A stretch of 39,797 nt of DNA from an uncultured Flavobacteriaceae bacterium (lineage in GTDB: Bacteria > Bacteroidota > Bacteroidia > Flavobacteriales > Flavobacteriaceae). The stretch covers positions 1 through 39,797 of the forward strand of contig CALDCO010000301.1 in NCBI GenBank assembly GCA_937937185.1, given 5' to 3'. The stretch's first letter is position 1; each line of letters starts with the position of its first letter. Below are positions 17,293 through 25,685 of this stretch, in pieces. Below the pieces are notes generated by a model. It saw nothing but the letters and a program-made list of their open reading frames with translations, was not told where the DNA came from and did no database searches. A program made the position numbers and the translations under genes.

Positions 17293-20031
17293 TTAAAATT
17301 TAAAATTATAGGTTATTGTTGGTATAGGAACAGAGAATATAGAGCTTTGATAGGCTTTTATTTCTCCATTATCATTTACAAAAAAAACAGAATACGGGTT
17401 GTTTCTACCAAGAACATTATAAATAGATAGATTCCAAAAACTATGCGCCAGTTTTTTTATTTTATGATTCCCTTCAACATTAAAACTAAGATCTAATCTA
17501 TAATAATCTGGTATTCTAAATTTATTCCTATCGCTATAAGTTACAAACTCTATATTATTAAAATTAAATTTACTTACAGGATAAGTCACTGGCCTACCCG
17601 TTTGGTAAACGAAATTTGTAGATAAACTAAACCGTTTTGTAAATTTATAATTAGAGACCAGGCTAATATCATGGGGTTTATCAAAATTTGTAGGGAAAAA
17701 CTCTCCATTATTAATACGCTCTTCATTAAAATCGCTATCTAATTTAATTCTAGATTTCGAATAAGTATATCCAATCCATCCATTTAATCTGCCTATTTTC
17801 TTTTTCAATAATAATTCTATACCATAAGAAAGTCCCTCTCCTTGTAATATTTCTGTTTCTATAGATTCATTAACTAACAACTCTGCACCAACTTTAAAAT
17901 CTAATAAATTTTTTGTGGTCTTATAATAGGCTTCTGTACTAAATTCATATACATTTTCTTCAGAGTTTTTATAAAACCCAATAGCGTATTGATTTGCGTT
18001 TTGGGGTTTAATATTTAAATCTGAAAGCTTCCAGGTATCTGTTGGGGCCGCTGTTGTGTTATTAGAAAGTGTGTGTATATATTGATATGTAGAATTAAAG
18101 CTCGCTTTTAACGAGGCGTTTTCTGTTAATAAATATCTCGCCGAACCTCTAAACTCTGGCCCCACATACGTTTTTACAATTTCATTTTTATCGTAAGATA
18201 TCGTTTCTAATACCGTTGCCTCACTTTTGGGGACATTATTTTGATATACATTTTGATCTATCTCACCAAGAAAAGAAAATGAAGACAATCTAAATCCTGT
18301 ATATAAAGATAGCTTATCAGTTAACTTAAAATCGTTCGAAATAAAAGCTGAAAGCTCCAGACCTCTTTCTCTTGGCACATTAATAGCTTCTATACTTGAA
18401 TCTGAATTTTTAGGTAATAAACTACTAGGTTCTATAGCGTATAATTTTGAAGATAAGCCATAATCAAATTTTAATTTTTCGCTCATAAGATATTTCATAT
18501 TCATCTTTAAATCTGTTTCAGAAATCTTATAAGACAATAAAAAATCATTATTCGAATTTGCATCAAAATCTATTTCAAAATCGTATTGACTGTTAGCTAA
18601 TGTAAGCTCCCCTTTATTTTTATCATTAAACTCATGATTCCATTTTAAGGAGATAAGGCTATTATTATAACCATATAAAGAATCTGATGTAATACTATAG
18701 ATATCGGAACTAAAATATCCTGTAGCAGAAATGTCATTTTTATTATTTATGGTATGGTTATATTTTAAAATGGCATCGTAGAAAGAGGCTTCACTTCGTC
18801 TAAGATTAGGATCATCGAGAGATCTTAAAATCCACTTAGAATAAGTCCCTCTACCTCCTACAATTAAACCCGATTTGCCTTTAATTATTGGAATTTCTAA
18901 ATGAACGTTACTTGTTACTGGCCCAATTGCAGCTTCTCCAATTATTTTTTCATTATTCGCTTTTTTAGTTTCTAAATCGAATACCGAAGATAATCGCCCT
19001 CCGTATTGAGCTGGTATGCTTCCCTTATAAATATTTACACTTTGGGTAGTAAAAGGGTTTATTGCTGAAAAAAGCCCGAAAAAATGAGAAGGGTTATAAA
19101 TAACACCATCGTCGAGTAACACAAGGTTTTGATCTTCTTTCCCGCCTCTTACATTAAATCCTGCAGCCCCTTCTCCTGCTTTAGTAATACCTGGTAATGT
19201 TGTCGCTACTTTAAAAATATCTCTTTCTCCTAAAACTAAAGGGATATTTTTTATTTCTTCGACTTCAATTCTAGATACACCGGTAATCGTTTCTTGCACA
19301 TTTTTAGTTGCATTAGTATTTAAAACAACTTCATCTAAACTTTCATAACTTTCATTCATTTTAAAATTTAAAGTCCCATCATTATAAATAACAACCCTTT
19401 TTTTAATCATCTCGAATCCTAGCGAGCTAATCTCTAAAATATATATTCCTGCGGGAAGTTTAAGTGTATAAAAACCCTCTTTATTAGTCGCTACTCCAAC
19501 ATCTTTATCTTTAACTTTAATAGATGCATTTATAATTGAAACACCGTTTTTATTATTTATAACTCTACCAGTAATTGTTTTTATAGCATTAGAATCGTTT
19601 TTGTTTTTTTTCCCTATTCTAACAGAGCTTATAGTTGAATTTGATACTGGTTTTTCTTGATAAAAAATAGGAGAACTTTCATTTTGCTTACTTGTTTCTT
19701 TGCTGCCTTCTTTTTTAAAAAAATTAGGCGCTAGAGAATCATAAATAACATTATTTTGGATAAGAATAATTTCTTTTTTATTAAGTAAGTAAAAATTTAT
19801 AGGCGTCTCTTCTAAAACCTCAGTTAATAACACCTCTAAGGTTACATTTGAAAACACTCCTGTTATAGTAATATCGTTAAGCCAAACTTCTTTATAATAA
19901 AAATGCACATCGCGTTTTGATTCTATCTCATTTAAAACTTCTAATAAAGGTGCCTTATCGTAAGTAACAGTAAATGATTCTTGAGCTATAAATAGGTTTG
20001 AACTCAATAAAAACAGAACTAAAAATCTCAT
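17293..20031 (-). CDS. TonB-dependent outer-membrane receptor with STN domain
   Basis: A 912-residue receptor. After a signal peptide (1-16), residues approximately 20-95 form an STN (secretin/TonB short N-terminal) domain (FTVTYDKAPLLEVLNEIESK). Residues approximately 150-230 form a carboxypeptidase-regulatory-like domain (ITGRVINNKNG, then NKEGFYTLKLPAG). The plug follows (GFNVRGGKEDQNLVLLDDG, SVNIYKGSIPAQYGGRLSS), then a 22-strand-type barrel to the C-terminal aromatic-ended strand TYNFKF. STN domains often signal to anti-sigma factors, but no FecR or ECF sigma gene is in the operon. It overlaps the previous gene by 4 nt (ATGA). The imported substrate cannot be read from the sequence. Confidence 0.93.
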   Translation of the reverse strand: MRFLVLFLLSSNLFIAQESFTVTYDKAPLLEVLNEIESKRDVHFYYKEVWLNDITITGVFSNVTLEVLLTEVLEETPINFYLLNKKEIILIQNNVIYDSLAPNFFKKEGSKETSKQNESSPIFYQEKPVSNSTISSVRIGKKNKNDSNAIKTITGRVINNKNGVSIINASIKVKDKDVGVATNKEGFYTLKLPAGIYILEISSLGFEMIKKRVVIYNDGTLNFKMNESYESLDEVVLNTNATKNVQETITGVSRIEVEEIKNIPLVLGERDIFKVATTLPGITKAGEGAAGFNVRGGKEDQNLVLLDDGVIYNPSHFFGLFSAINPFTTQSVNIYKGSIPAQYGGRLSSVFDLETKKANNEKIIGEAAIGPVTSNVHLEIPIIKGKSGLIVGGRGTYSKWILRSLDDPNLRRSEASFYDAILKYNHTINNKNDISATGYFSSDIYSITSDSLYGYNNSLISLKWNHEFNDKNKGELTLANSQYDFEIDFDANSNNDFLLSYKISETDLKMNMKYLMSEKLKFDYGLSSKLYAIEPSSLLPKNSDSSIEAINVPRERGLELSAFISNDFKLTDKLSLYTGFRLSSFSFLGEIDQNVYQNNVPKSEATVLETISYDKNEIVKTYVGPEFRGSARYLLTENASLKASFNSTYQYIHTLSNNTTAAPTDTWKLSDLNIKPQNANQYAIGFYKNSEENVYEFSTEAYYKTTKNLLDFKVGAELLVNESIETEILQGEGLSYGIELLLKKKIGRLNGWIGYTYSKSRIKLDSDFNEERINNGEFFPTNFDKPHDISLVSNYKFTKRFSLSTNFVYQTGRPVTYPVSKFNFNNIEFVTYSDRNKFRIPDYYRLDLSFNVEGNHKIKKLAHSFWNLSIYNVLGRNNPYSVFFVNDNGEIKAYQSSIFSVPIPTITYNFKF

Positions 20032-20753
20032 TTTTTAACAGTTTTTAAAGGTTCTATAAATGAATTAAGATGCTTTACAAGTACAACACTATAGGTTTCT
20101 ATATTAGATTTAAAAACAGCTCTGTTTTTTTTATTAAATTCATTAATTTCTGATTTATAATTTTCAAATATGTTCTTAAAATCTTCTTTGTTTTTAACAA
20201 AAAAAACCTCATTACTATATATCATTACATAGGTGTGTTTTTTTGGAAAAAACTCATAATAAGTCGCATTTTTATCAAATTTCTTTTTGCCCTTTTTTTG
20301 ATGCTTTTTATATAATTGTATTTTTTCTAAATCTAATAGTGATTCATAAAAACCTTCTAATCCTTTAGTATTAGAAAATAAGTCACTTATATTAATAAAC
20401 GAATGAGCATTAAGATTGAATTTCTTTATTTTGGATTTTTCTAACTCTATTATGTATGAATTTCCTTTTCTATCGAGTTTGGCATACAATATATCTTCGT
20501 TTAAATCGTATCTCAAATCTATATCATAATATGGCATATTGTTAAAAACAAGAGACCCTTTTTTAAAATCTGAAGTGATAAAGTATTGATGTAATTGATT
20601 AGTTACTCTATATTTTTGTTTAAAAACAATCCCATTATATAAGCCTGTATTTTCGATGCCAACCATGTTATCGAAAAAGTTCATGACCTCTTTTTCTTGA
20701 CTATAGATACAGGATATAAACAAGCTTATAACAATAGTTATATATGCTTTCAT
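20028..20753 (-). CDS. Exported protein of unknown function, first gene of the TBDR operon
   Basis: A 241-residue protein with a signal peptide (MKAYITIVISLFISCIYSQ). The mature part is Lys/Phe/Tyr rich and beta-rich (YDIDLRYDLNEDILYAKLDR), consistent with a soluble periplasmic domain. No known family is recognised. Its stop overlaps the receptor start by 4 nt, making it the probable first gene of the four-gene operon transcribed from the 20754-21234 region. A role in receptor function or regulation is inference from position only. Confidence 0.75.
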   Translation of the reverse strand: MKAYITIVISLFISCIYSQEKEVMNFFDNMVGIENTGLYNGIVFKQKYRVTNQLHQYFITSDFKKGSLVFNNMPYYDIDLRYDLNEDILYAKLDRKGNSYIIELEKSKIKKFNLNAHSFINISDLFSNTKGLEGFYESLLDLEKIQLYKKHQKKGKKKFDKNATYYEFFPKKHTYVMIYSNEVFFVKNKEDFKNIFENYKSEINEFNKKNRAVFKSNIETYSVVLVKHLNSFIEPLKTVKK

Positions 20754-20972
20754 GATTAAATGAATAATAGCGATTAATTTATCTTTAAATATAATACAAA
20801 TTAGCGGGAGTCGAAATAATTCATTGGTAGTCGACTTATTTAAAAAATATTGGTATTCAAACTAAATAAATTATACGTTTTTCATTTTATGTACTCATGG
20901 TACTTCATGTCATACTTTATTATATTCTCACCAGCTTCAACAATACTAAAAAAACATCATTATCAAAATAAT

Positions 20973-21157
20973 TTAACGTGAGTTCGACCTAAGGATTTAG
21001 AATGAAAAAGCCGTCAAATTGAGCGGTTTTTCAAAGTGAAACGAAGAAAAATAGTACCGAAATTAGGCTTTTGATTGAAAATTTATTGGTCTTCGATACA
21101 ATTTTCTATCGAAAATCATTGACTGACGTAAATTTTCTTGTGTTGAATTCACGTTAA
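20973..21157. mobile_element. MITE-like element, 185 bp
   Basis: Terminal inverted repeats TTAACGTGAGTTCGAC (20973-20988) and GTTGAATTCACGTTAA (21142-21157) match at 14 of 16 positions. Inside are two further hairpins: TTCGATA/TATCGAA (21092-21098 and 21107-21113) and a wobble-containing AAAAGCCG/CGGTTTTT stem near 21010-21035. It has no coding capacity. The layout fits a non-autonomous palindromic element of the sort scattered between flavobacterial genes. It fills much of the 481-nt gap between the TBDR operon and the GNAT gene; the rest is plain A+T-rich DNA. Confidence 0.7.
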
Positions 21158-21234
21158 TTTAAATTGTTAATTTTATTAATTAAACTCGTTAAAAAAACAC
21201 CATAAATTAACTCTCATCCTGTAAATAATTAATA

Positions 21235-21744
21235 ATGCAAATACTATTAAGCACTAAACAAGATATCGATACTATTTTTGATTTATACGACAAAGCTGTT
21301 AACTATCAAAAAGAACGTTACCGATTGCATTGGCCAGTATTTGAGCGCTCACTTGTTGAAACAGAAATCGAAGAGCAACGACAATTTAAAATTGTAGTTA
21401 ATAATACTATTGTTTGTGTGTTTGCAATTGCCCATGACGACCCTTTAATATGGGAAGAAAGAAATAAAGATGCTGCTGTTTATATTCATCGAATTGCTAC
21501 AAACCCTAATTACAGAGGCCAGAACTTTGTTACTAAAATTGTAGAATGGGTAAAAAATCATGCAATAAAAAACCGTAAAAACTATATTCGATTAGATACC
21601 ACTGGTGAGAATAAAAAACTTATTGCGCACTATTGTAAAAGCGGATTTTCATATTTAGGAATGATTTATTTAAAAAATACAAATGGGCTGCCTAAACATT
21701 ATCAAAACGGTGAACCGGTATGTTTATTTGAAATTAAACTTTAA
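21235..21744 (+). CDS. GNAT family N-acetyltransferase
   Basis: A 169-residue single-domain GNAT protein. The acetyl-CoA-binding motif A is seen in AVYIHRIATNPNYRGQNFVTKIVEW (R-G-Q near residue 100), followed by KNYIRLDTTGENKKLIAHYCKSGF, the usual beta5/alpha4 segment with N and Y residues. The acceptor substrate cannot be assigned. It is a monocistronic plus-strand gene followed by a strong hairpin terminator at 21811-21838. Confidence 0.88.
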   Translation: MQILLSTKQDIDTIFDLYDKAVNYQKERYRLHWPVFERSLVETEIEEQRQFKIVVNNTIVCVFAIAHDDPLIWEERNKDAAVYIHRIATNPNYRGQNFVTKIVEWVKNHAIKNRKNYIRLDTTGENKKLIAHYCKSGFSYLGMIYLKNTNGLPKHYQNGEPVCLFEIKL

Positions 21745-21810
21745 ACCAAGTAAAAAAAACAGAAAGAGAAATAAGACTTTTAGTTATTATGTAGTCCCAT
21801 TTTAACTAAC

Positions 21811-21838
21811 GAAACGCATGCGGAAAAGCATGCGTTTC
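21811..21838. terminator. Hairpin terminator between convergent genes
   Basis: A perfect 11-bp stem, GAAACGCATGC (21811-21821) and GCATGCGTTTC (21828-21838), closes a 6-nt GGAAAA loop. It lies between the convergent GNAT gene (plus) and DUF4870 gene (minus) and probably serves both directions, although the flanking T-tracts are short. Confidence 0.8.
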
Positions 21839-21864
21839 TCTTTATCTAAATATAAACAAAATCA

Positions 21865-22212
21865 TTAACTAATAAAACTAAAAGATAAAGGATAATTAGT
21901 TGCTTTACCATCACTAACCCTAATTGCATTAATAATTGGAAATGCAATTGCTATTAATCCTAATATAACGAACCCTATAAGTCCTAGTCCAAATAATAGA
22001 ATTAGTGGTATGCATACAAGGGCATAAACGATTAAGCTTAACTGAAAATTAATGATTTGTTTTCCATGATTATCCATTTTACTCACACTCTCTTTTTGAG
22101 TTACCCATATTGCTAATGGCACTAGTAAGCTACCAAAGCCCAAAATTAAAGTGATTAATTGACTCAAATGAGTAATCATTAATAATTGTTTGTCTTCACG
22201 CATCATATTCAT
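21865..22212 (-). CDS. DUF4870 family membrane protein
   Basis: A 115-residue protein with three predicted membrane helices (about 14-34, 53-75 and 76-96) and the family sequence VPLAIWVTQKE...NHGKQIINFQLSLIVYALV, then the C-terminal GKATNYPLSFSF. DUF4870 proteins are small inner-membrane proteins of unknown function. It lies downstream of the YeeE pair on the same strand, with an 82-nt gap. Confidence 0.88.
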   Translation of the reverse strand: MNMMREDKQLLMITHLSQLITLILGFGSLLVPLAIWVTQKESVSKMDNHGKQIINFQLSLIVYALVCIPLILLFGLGLIGFVILGLIAIAFPIINAIRVSDGKATNYPLSFSFIS

Positions 22213-22294
22213 AGATTTATTGATTGATACTTATATGACGCTCAAGAACTTAAAATGTTACAATTTTTTAAAATTATTTTAAATTTAAATAAGA

Positions 22295-22711
22295 TTAGTG
22301 AGGTAATTTATTCTTTAGAAGCCCGTATACTAAAGTTCCTAAAACTGCTCCAGCTATTAACACCAAAATGCTTACAAAACCAGAACTTAACAAAACATAC
22401 ATGGGGCCTGGACAAGCCCCTGCTAATGCCCAACCTAAACCAAAAATGATACCTCCTAGTATATAGCGAGTAAACCCTTTGCTTTTTGGTTCAATACTAA
22501 TCTTTTTTCCGTTTATGTCTTTAATCCCAGAAACTTTTAAAAATTTAATGATTATCATTCCCAACACTACAGCAGAACCAATAATGCCATACATATGAAA
22601 ACTTTTAAATTGAAACATCTCATAGATTCTAAACCATGAAGCCACCTCCGATTTAATAAATATAATCCCAAGCAATACGCCTATTAAAAAAAAATATACT
22701 GTTTGTTTCAT
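22295..22711 (-). CDS. YeeE/YedE-type sulfur transport half-protein (DUF6691)
   Basis: A 138-residue membrane protein with about four helices. The motif GLGWALAGACPGPMYVLLSSG (residues approximately 92-112) holds the conserved cysteine used by YeeE/YedE thiosulfate channels (TsuA-like; PmpA/PmpB pairs) to relay the sulfur compound. It begins 1 nt after the end of the preceding 187-codon gene, and together the two halves make a full-length YeeE-like protein. Likely function: uptake of thiosulfate or a related sulfur species. Confidence 0.87.
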   Translation of the reverse strand: MKQTVYFFLIGVLLGIIFIKSEVASWFRIYEMFQFKSFHMYGIIGSAVVLGMIIIKFLKVSGIKDINGKKISIEPKSKGFTRYILGGIIFGLGWALAGACPGPMYVLLSSGFVSILVLIAGAVLGTLVYGLLKNKLPH

Positions 22712-22712
22712 C

Positions 22713-23276
22713 TTAAAAAATTATAGGAAATATTAAATGAATCATCACTAAGCCTCCAATAAAAAAACCTATCACTGCAATAAGTGATGGCCATTGAATA
22801 TTACTTAAACCAGATATCGCATGTCCAGAAGTACAGCCTCCGGCATATCGCGCTCCAAAACCTACTAAAAATCCAGAAATTAATAGTATGAGAAGCCCTC
22901 TTAGAGAGAACAAATTTTCAATACCAAACAATTCTAAGGGTAAAAAAGAGGTATTGACGCTATTAATACCATATTCTTTTAATTGCATTACAGCGTCTTC
23001 ATGAATTTGAGGAGCGTAAGGTGTTAGAAACTGAAAAGCAATAAAGCCCCCTACAATGATTCCTGCTACTACCCAAAGATTCCATGTATTTGCTTTCCAA
23101 TCGAACTTGAAAAAATTAGATAATTGCCCAGCCCCGCCTATTGCGCAGAATGTTTTTAAATTAGAAGACATTCCAAATTTCTTACCCATAATGAGTAAAA
23201 AATACAAAACACATGCAATTAAAGGTCCTGAAACATACCATGCCCAAGTATTATATATATACTCCATAAGATTCAT
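22713..23276 (-). CDS. YeeE/YedE family sulfur transporter
   Basis: A 187-residue membrane protein with several hydrophobic helices and the signature GFGARYAGGCTSGHAISGLS near residues 139-158, with the conserved cysteine of thiosulfate-type transporters. It is the first gene of the pair with the DUF6691 half-protein. A 16-bp palindrome TGTAACATAAGTTACA (23349-23364) lies 73 nt upstream and may bind a Crp/Fnr-type regulator. The divergent neighbour is a HAD phosphatase. Confidence 0.9.
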   Translation of the reverse strand: MNLMEYIYNTWAWYVSGPLIACVLYFLLIMGKKFGMSSNLKTFCAIGGAGQLSNFFKFDWKANTWNLWVVAGIIVGGFIAFQFLTPYAPQIHEDAVMQLKEYGINSVNTSFLPLELFGIENLFSLRGLLILLISGFLVGFGARYAGGCTSGHAISGLSNIQWPSLIAVIGFFIGGLVMIHLIFPIIF

Positions 23277-23348
23277 TATTTATCCCGTTTATCATTCATT
23301 ATAGATCCAATTTGCTCTGCTAATTTAATCCTATTTCATTTAAAAAAA

Positions 23349-23364
23349 TGTAACATAAGTTACA
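23349..23364. promoter_or_regulatory. Crp/Fnr-like palindromic operator candidate
   Basis: The perfect inverted repeat TGTAAC-ATAA-GTTACA lies 73 nt before the YeeE start on the minus strand. Its half-site spacing (two 6-mers around 4 nt) is like Fnr/Crp-family sites. In Bacteroidota, YeeE pairs are often near Crp/Fnr-family regulators, although none is in this window. If bound at -41.5, transcription would start near 23315. Confidence 0.55.
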
Positions 23365-23463
23365 CAAGCTAGTTCATGGATTAAAGGAAATACATAGTCC
23401 GTAATGATCTCATTTGTTTACAAAAGATTAACATCAATACTCAATATTAAATCACCAGATCTG

Positions 23464-23471
23464 TATATTTG
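23464..23471 (+). promoter_or_regulatory. Possible -7 element of the HAD gene
   Basis: TATATTTG fits the Bacteroidota -7 consensus TAnnTTTG and lies 21 nt before the ATG at 23493. The TTG at 23469-23471 is part of this element, which argues against using it as a start. No TTG at the expected -33 spacing was found. Confidence 0.35.
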
Positions 23472-23492
23472 GACATTAAAAATTATAACTTT

Positions 23493-24152
23493 ATGCTAAA
23501 AGCAATCCTTTTTGATATGGATGGTGTTATTGTTGATACCGAACCTTTGCACCACAAGGCCTATTATATGATGTTTGAAGCTTTTAATATTGAAGTCACG
23601 GCCGAGATGTATGACTCTTTTACGGGGCAGTCTACTATAACTATTTGTAAAAGACTTTGTGCTCATTTTAATTTAGATAATCTTCCTGAAGAATTAGTAA
23701 TAAAAAAGCGTACCCTTTTCACTAATTTATTTCATAATGATTCTAGCTTGAAACTTATTGATGGTGTTTTAGAACTTATAAAAAATTATTACAATAATGG
23801 TCTTACATTAATATTGGCGTCTTCTGCGTCTATGTTTACTATTAATAACGTTTTTACTCGCTTTGAATTGGATCCGTATTTTAAAGCAAAAATTAGTGGC
23901 GCAGATTTAAAAGCATCTAAGCCACATCCGGAAATTTTTGAAAAAGCAGCTATTTTAGCTGGCGCTAAACCTTCTGAGTGTATTGTTATTGAAGACTCTA
24001 CCAACGGAATTAAAGCTGCGAAGTCTGCCAAAATATACTGTGTTGGCTACGACAGTAAAAACTCTAAAAACCAAGATTACAGTAAAGCCGATATGGTGAT
24101 CTCAAACTATAAGGAGGTCACTTATGATATTGTTAAACAATTAGTATCCTAA
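23493..24152 (+). CDS. HAD hydrolase, beta-phosphoglucomutase/phosphatase-like
   Basis: A 219-residue HAD protein with all motifs: I, FDMDGVIVD with nucleophile D8 and acid D10; II, the serine in LASSAS; III, the lysine in KPHPEIFEKA; IV, VIEDSTNGIKAA. A four-helix cap between motifs I and II places it in the beta-phosphoglucomutase-like subfamily, whose members include sugar phosphatases and mutases. The ATG at 23493 is preferred to the in-frame TTG at 23469 because the protein then starts directly at the first strand (MLKAILFD) and the TTG lies in a likely -7 element. Confidence 0.88.
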   Translation: MLKAILFDMDGVIVDTEPLHHKAYYMMFEAFNIEVTAEMYDSFTGQSTITICKRLCAHFNLDNLPEELVIKKRTLFTNLFHNDSSLKLIDGVLELIKNYYNNGLTLILASSASMFTINNVFTRFELDPYFKAKISGADLKASKPHPEIFEKAAILAGAKPSECIVIEDSTNGIKAAKSAKIYCVGYDSKNSKNQDYSKADMVISNYKEVTYDIVKQLVS

Positions 24153-24154
24153 TG

Positions 24155-24376
24155 TTATTCTAAAGCCCTCCCTTTTAAACGTTTGTCTATTTTTTTCTTA
24201 ACCGCAGTGAGCTGCTTCATTAAATCCATTATAGACTTATCGCTTTTTTCTTTATAGATTACAAACAGTGCTAAATTTAAATCCTTTATCTTTCTGGAGG
24301 CAACTATTCTTTCATTAGTGGTCTTAGGGTATGGCGAGTCTAAAATTTCATTCGCTTTTTTAATTAAATCCATCAA
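24155..24376 (-). CDS. Small helical protein of unknown function
   Basis: A 73-residue, Lys-rich, probably all-helical cytoplasmic protein (MMDLIKKANEILDSPYPKTT start; KKKIDKRLKG near the end). No family is recognised. The reading frame is supported by amino-acid composition and tight packing: its stop lies 2 nt past the stop of the convergent HAD gene. A downstream ATG (second codon) is equally possible as the start. Confidence 0.65.
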   Translation of the reverse strand: MMDLIKKANEILDSPYPKTTNERIVASRKIKDLNLALFVIYKEKSDKSIMDLMKQLTAVKKKIDKRLKGRALE

Positions 24377-24487
24377 CTTGATTTTTGATCAAAATTACAA
24401 TAAAATTTCATTTGTTTAACAAATTTAACATTTGATTAAACAAAAATATAGCTTTTAGGTTAAATTATACTGTGTTATCTCTATTAC

Positions 24488-25342
24488 TCAAAAAATATCC
24501 TCTGGATTATCATATTTATATGCATAATCTAATAGTATTTTAGATTTTGAATTATCTATTATTTTAGTTTTTATACTAGTGTTAGATGCTTTAAAATGCG
24601 GCTTTTTTAAATTTAAAACTTCAGCAGCTTTCTCATAAAATAGTTTGCGCATGGGGTGAACGGAAGCACAACCGTTAATAATTTCACCAAAACAATTCTT
24701 ATTAATAATAGCTATAATTAAACCAATGCAATCATCCCGATGTATTAAATTAACAGGTGCATTAGGGTTTTCTATGTTTTGCTTTCCTGCTAAAAATTTA
24801 CCAGGATGTCTTCCTAGCCCAATTAAACCCGAAAATCTTAAAATTGTTAATTGCGTTTCAAAATGATTTCTCAAGAGCTGTTCTGCTTTTAAAATTGCTC
24901 TACCAGAAGCTTTTACAGGTTTTGGGTTACTTATTTCCTTAATTGGGTTATTATTATCGCTTACACCATAAACCGAGGTAGAGCTTACAAAAATCACTTT
25001 TACCGCTTTTGGCGTGCAAGCTATTATTTGTTTTATTTGATTAGGATAAATAGTTTCTATATTAGGAATACGTTTGGGTGGGAAATTAATAATAAGTATT
25101 GAAACGCCTTTCATAAAGGCACTCCAATCACCAAAAATAGCATGAGCTTCAACTTTTATTTCTCGAACTTTAAGAGAGGATTGAGAAAGTAATTGCAATT
25201 TTTTGTTTGAAGTGGTAGAGCCTATTACATTTACTCCATTATTTATCATTTTTCTTGCCAAAGCTTCTCCAAGCCACCCCAAACCCAATATTGCAATGTT
25301 ATTCTTGTTTTTGGGGGTATCATAGTGTACTTTCTTCTTCAT
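24488..25342 (-). CDS. NAD(P)-binding YeeZ-like SDR family protein
   Basis: A 284-residue protein with the Rossmann motif ILGLGWLGEAL (G20-x-G22-xx-G25) and the extended-SDR motif FVSSTSVYG near residue 125. The pattern GWLGEALARKM...VIGSTTSNKK is typical of the YeeZ-type NAD-dependent epimerase/dehydratase group, whose substrate is unknown. The C-terminal part (FEIINGCASVHPMRKLFYEKA-like) also fits. Monocistronic; the gap upstream holds a MITE-like element. Confidence 0.87.
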   Translation of the reverse strand: MKKKVHYDTPKNKNNIAILGLGWLGEALARKMINNGVNVIGSTTSNKKLQLLSQSSLKVREIKVEAHAIFGDWSAFMKGVSILIINFPPKRIPNIETIYPNQIKQIIACTPKAVKVIFVSSTSVYGVSDNNNPIKEISNPKPVKASGRAILKAEQLLRNHFETQLTILRFSGLIGLGRHPGKFLAGKQNIENPNAPVNLIHRDDCIGLIIAIINKNCFGEIINGCASVHPMRKLFYEKAAEVLNLKKPHFKASNTSIKTKIIDNSKSKILLDYAYKYDNPEDIF

Positions 25343-25517
25343 ATAAATTGCAAAATAAAGCTAAAATAAGACAATAGCATGACGAATAAATACGTCATAA
25401 CATTTTAATTTAACTTCATAGCAAACAGAAACAAGTTAGAATTAATAAAGCAATTGTATTTCTGGGTTTTATACCATGGTTTAGTAAAAGGCAAAAAAAA
25501 TCGATGCTAACAATAAA

Positions 25518-25659
25518 GAGGCTGTCTGAAAAGTATTTTTAATCGTCCTTCTGTCCCGTTTCGGGATATTTCAGAATCTTATAATGTGTGACGTGTTAGT
25601 CTTTTGTGAGAACCTGAATCAAGTTCAGGTTGACGAAATGAACCTTTTTAGACAGCTTC
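25518..25659. mobile_element. MITE/REP-like palindromic element, 142 bp
   Basis: The ends GAGGCTGTCTGAAAAG (25518-25533) and CTTTTTAGACAGCTTC (25644-25659) are imperfect inverted repeats (14 of 16). Inside are two hairpins: TCCCG-TTT-CGGGA near 25555-25568 and AACCTGAA-TCAAG-TTCAGGTT (25611-25631). It has no coding capacity. The sequence style matches palindromic intergenic repeats seen in many flavobacterial genomes. It fills most of the 343-nt gap between the YeeZ-like gene and the T9SS gene. Confidence 0.75.
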
Positions 25660-25685
25660 ATATTCAATAAAATCTTATTTATTAA

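Noticed and set aside
23469-23492. TTG start giving eight extra residues to the HAD protein
   Set aside because: The TTG lies in a TATATTTG -7-like element and the ATG at 23493 starts exactly at the first core strand.
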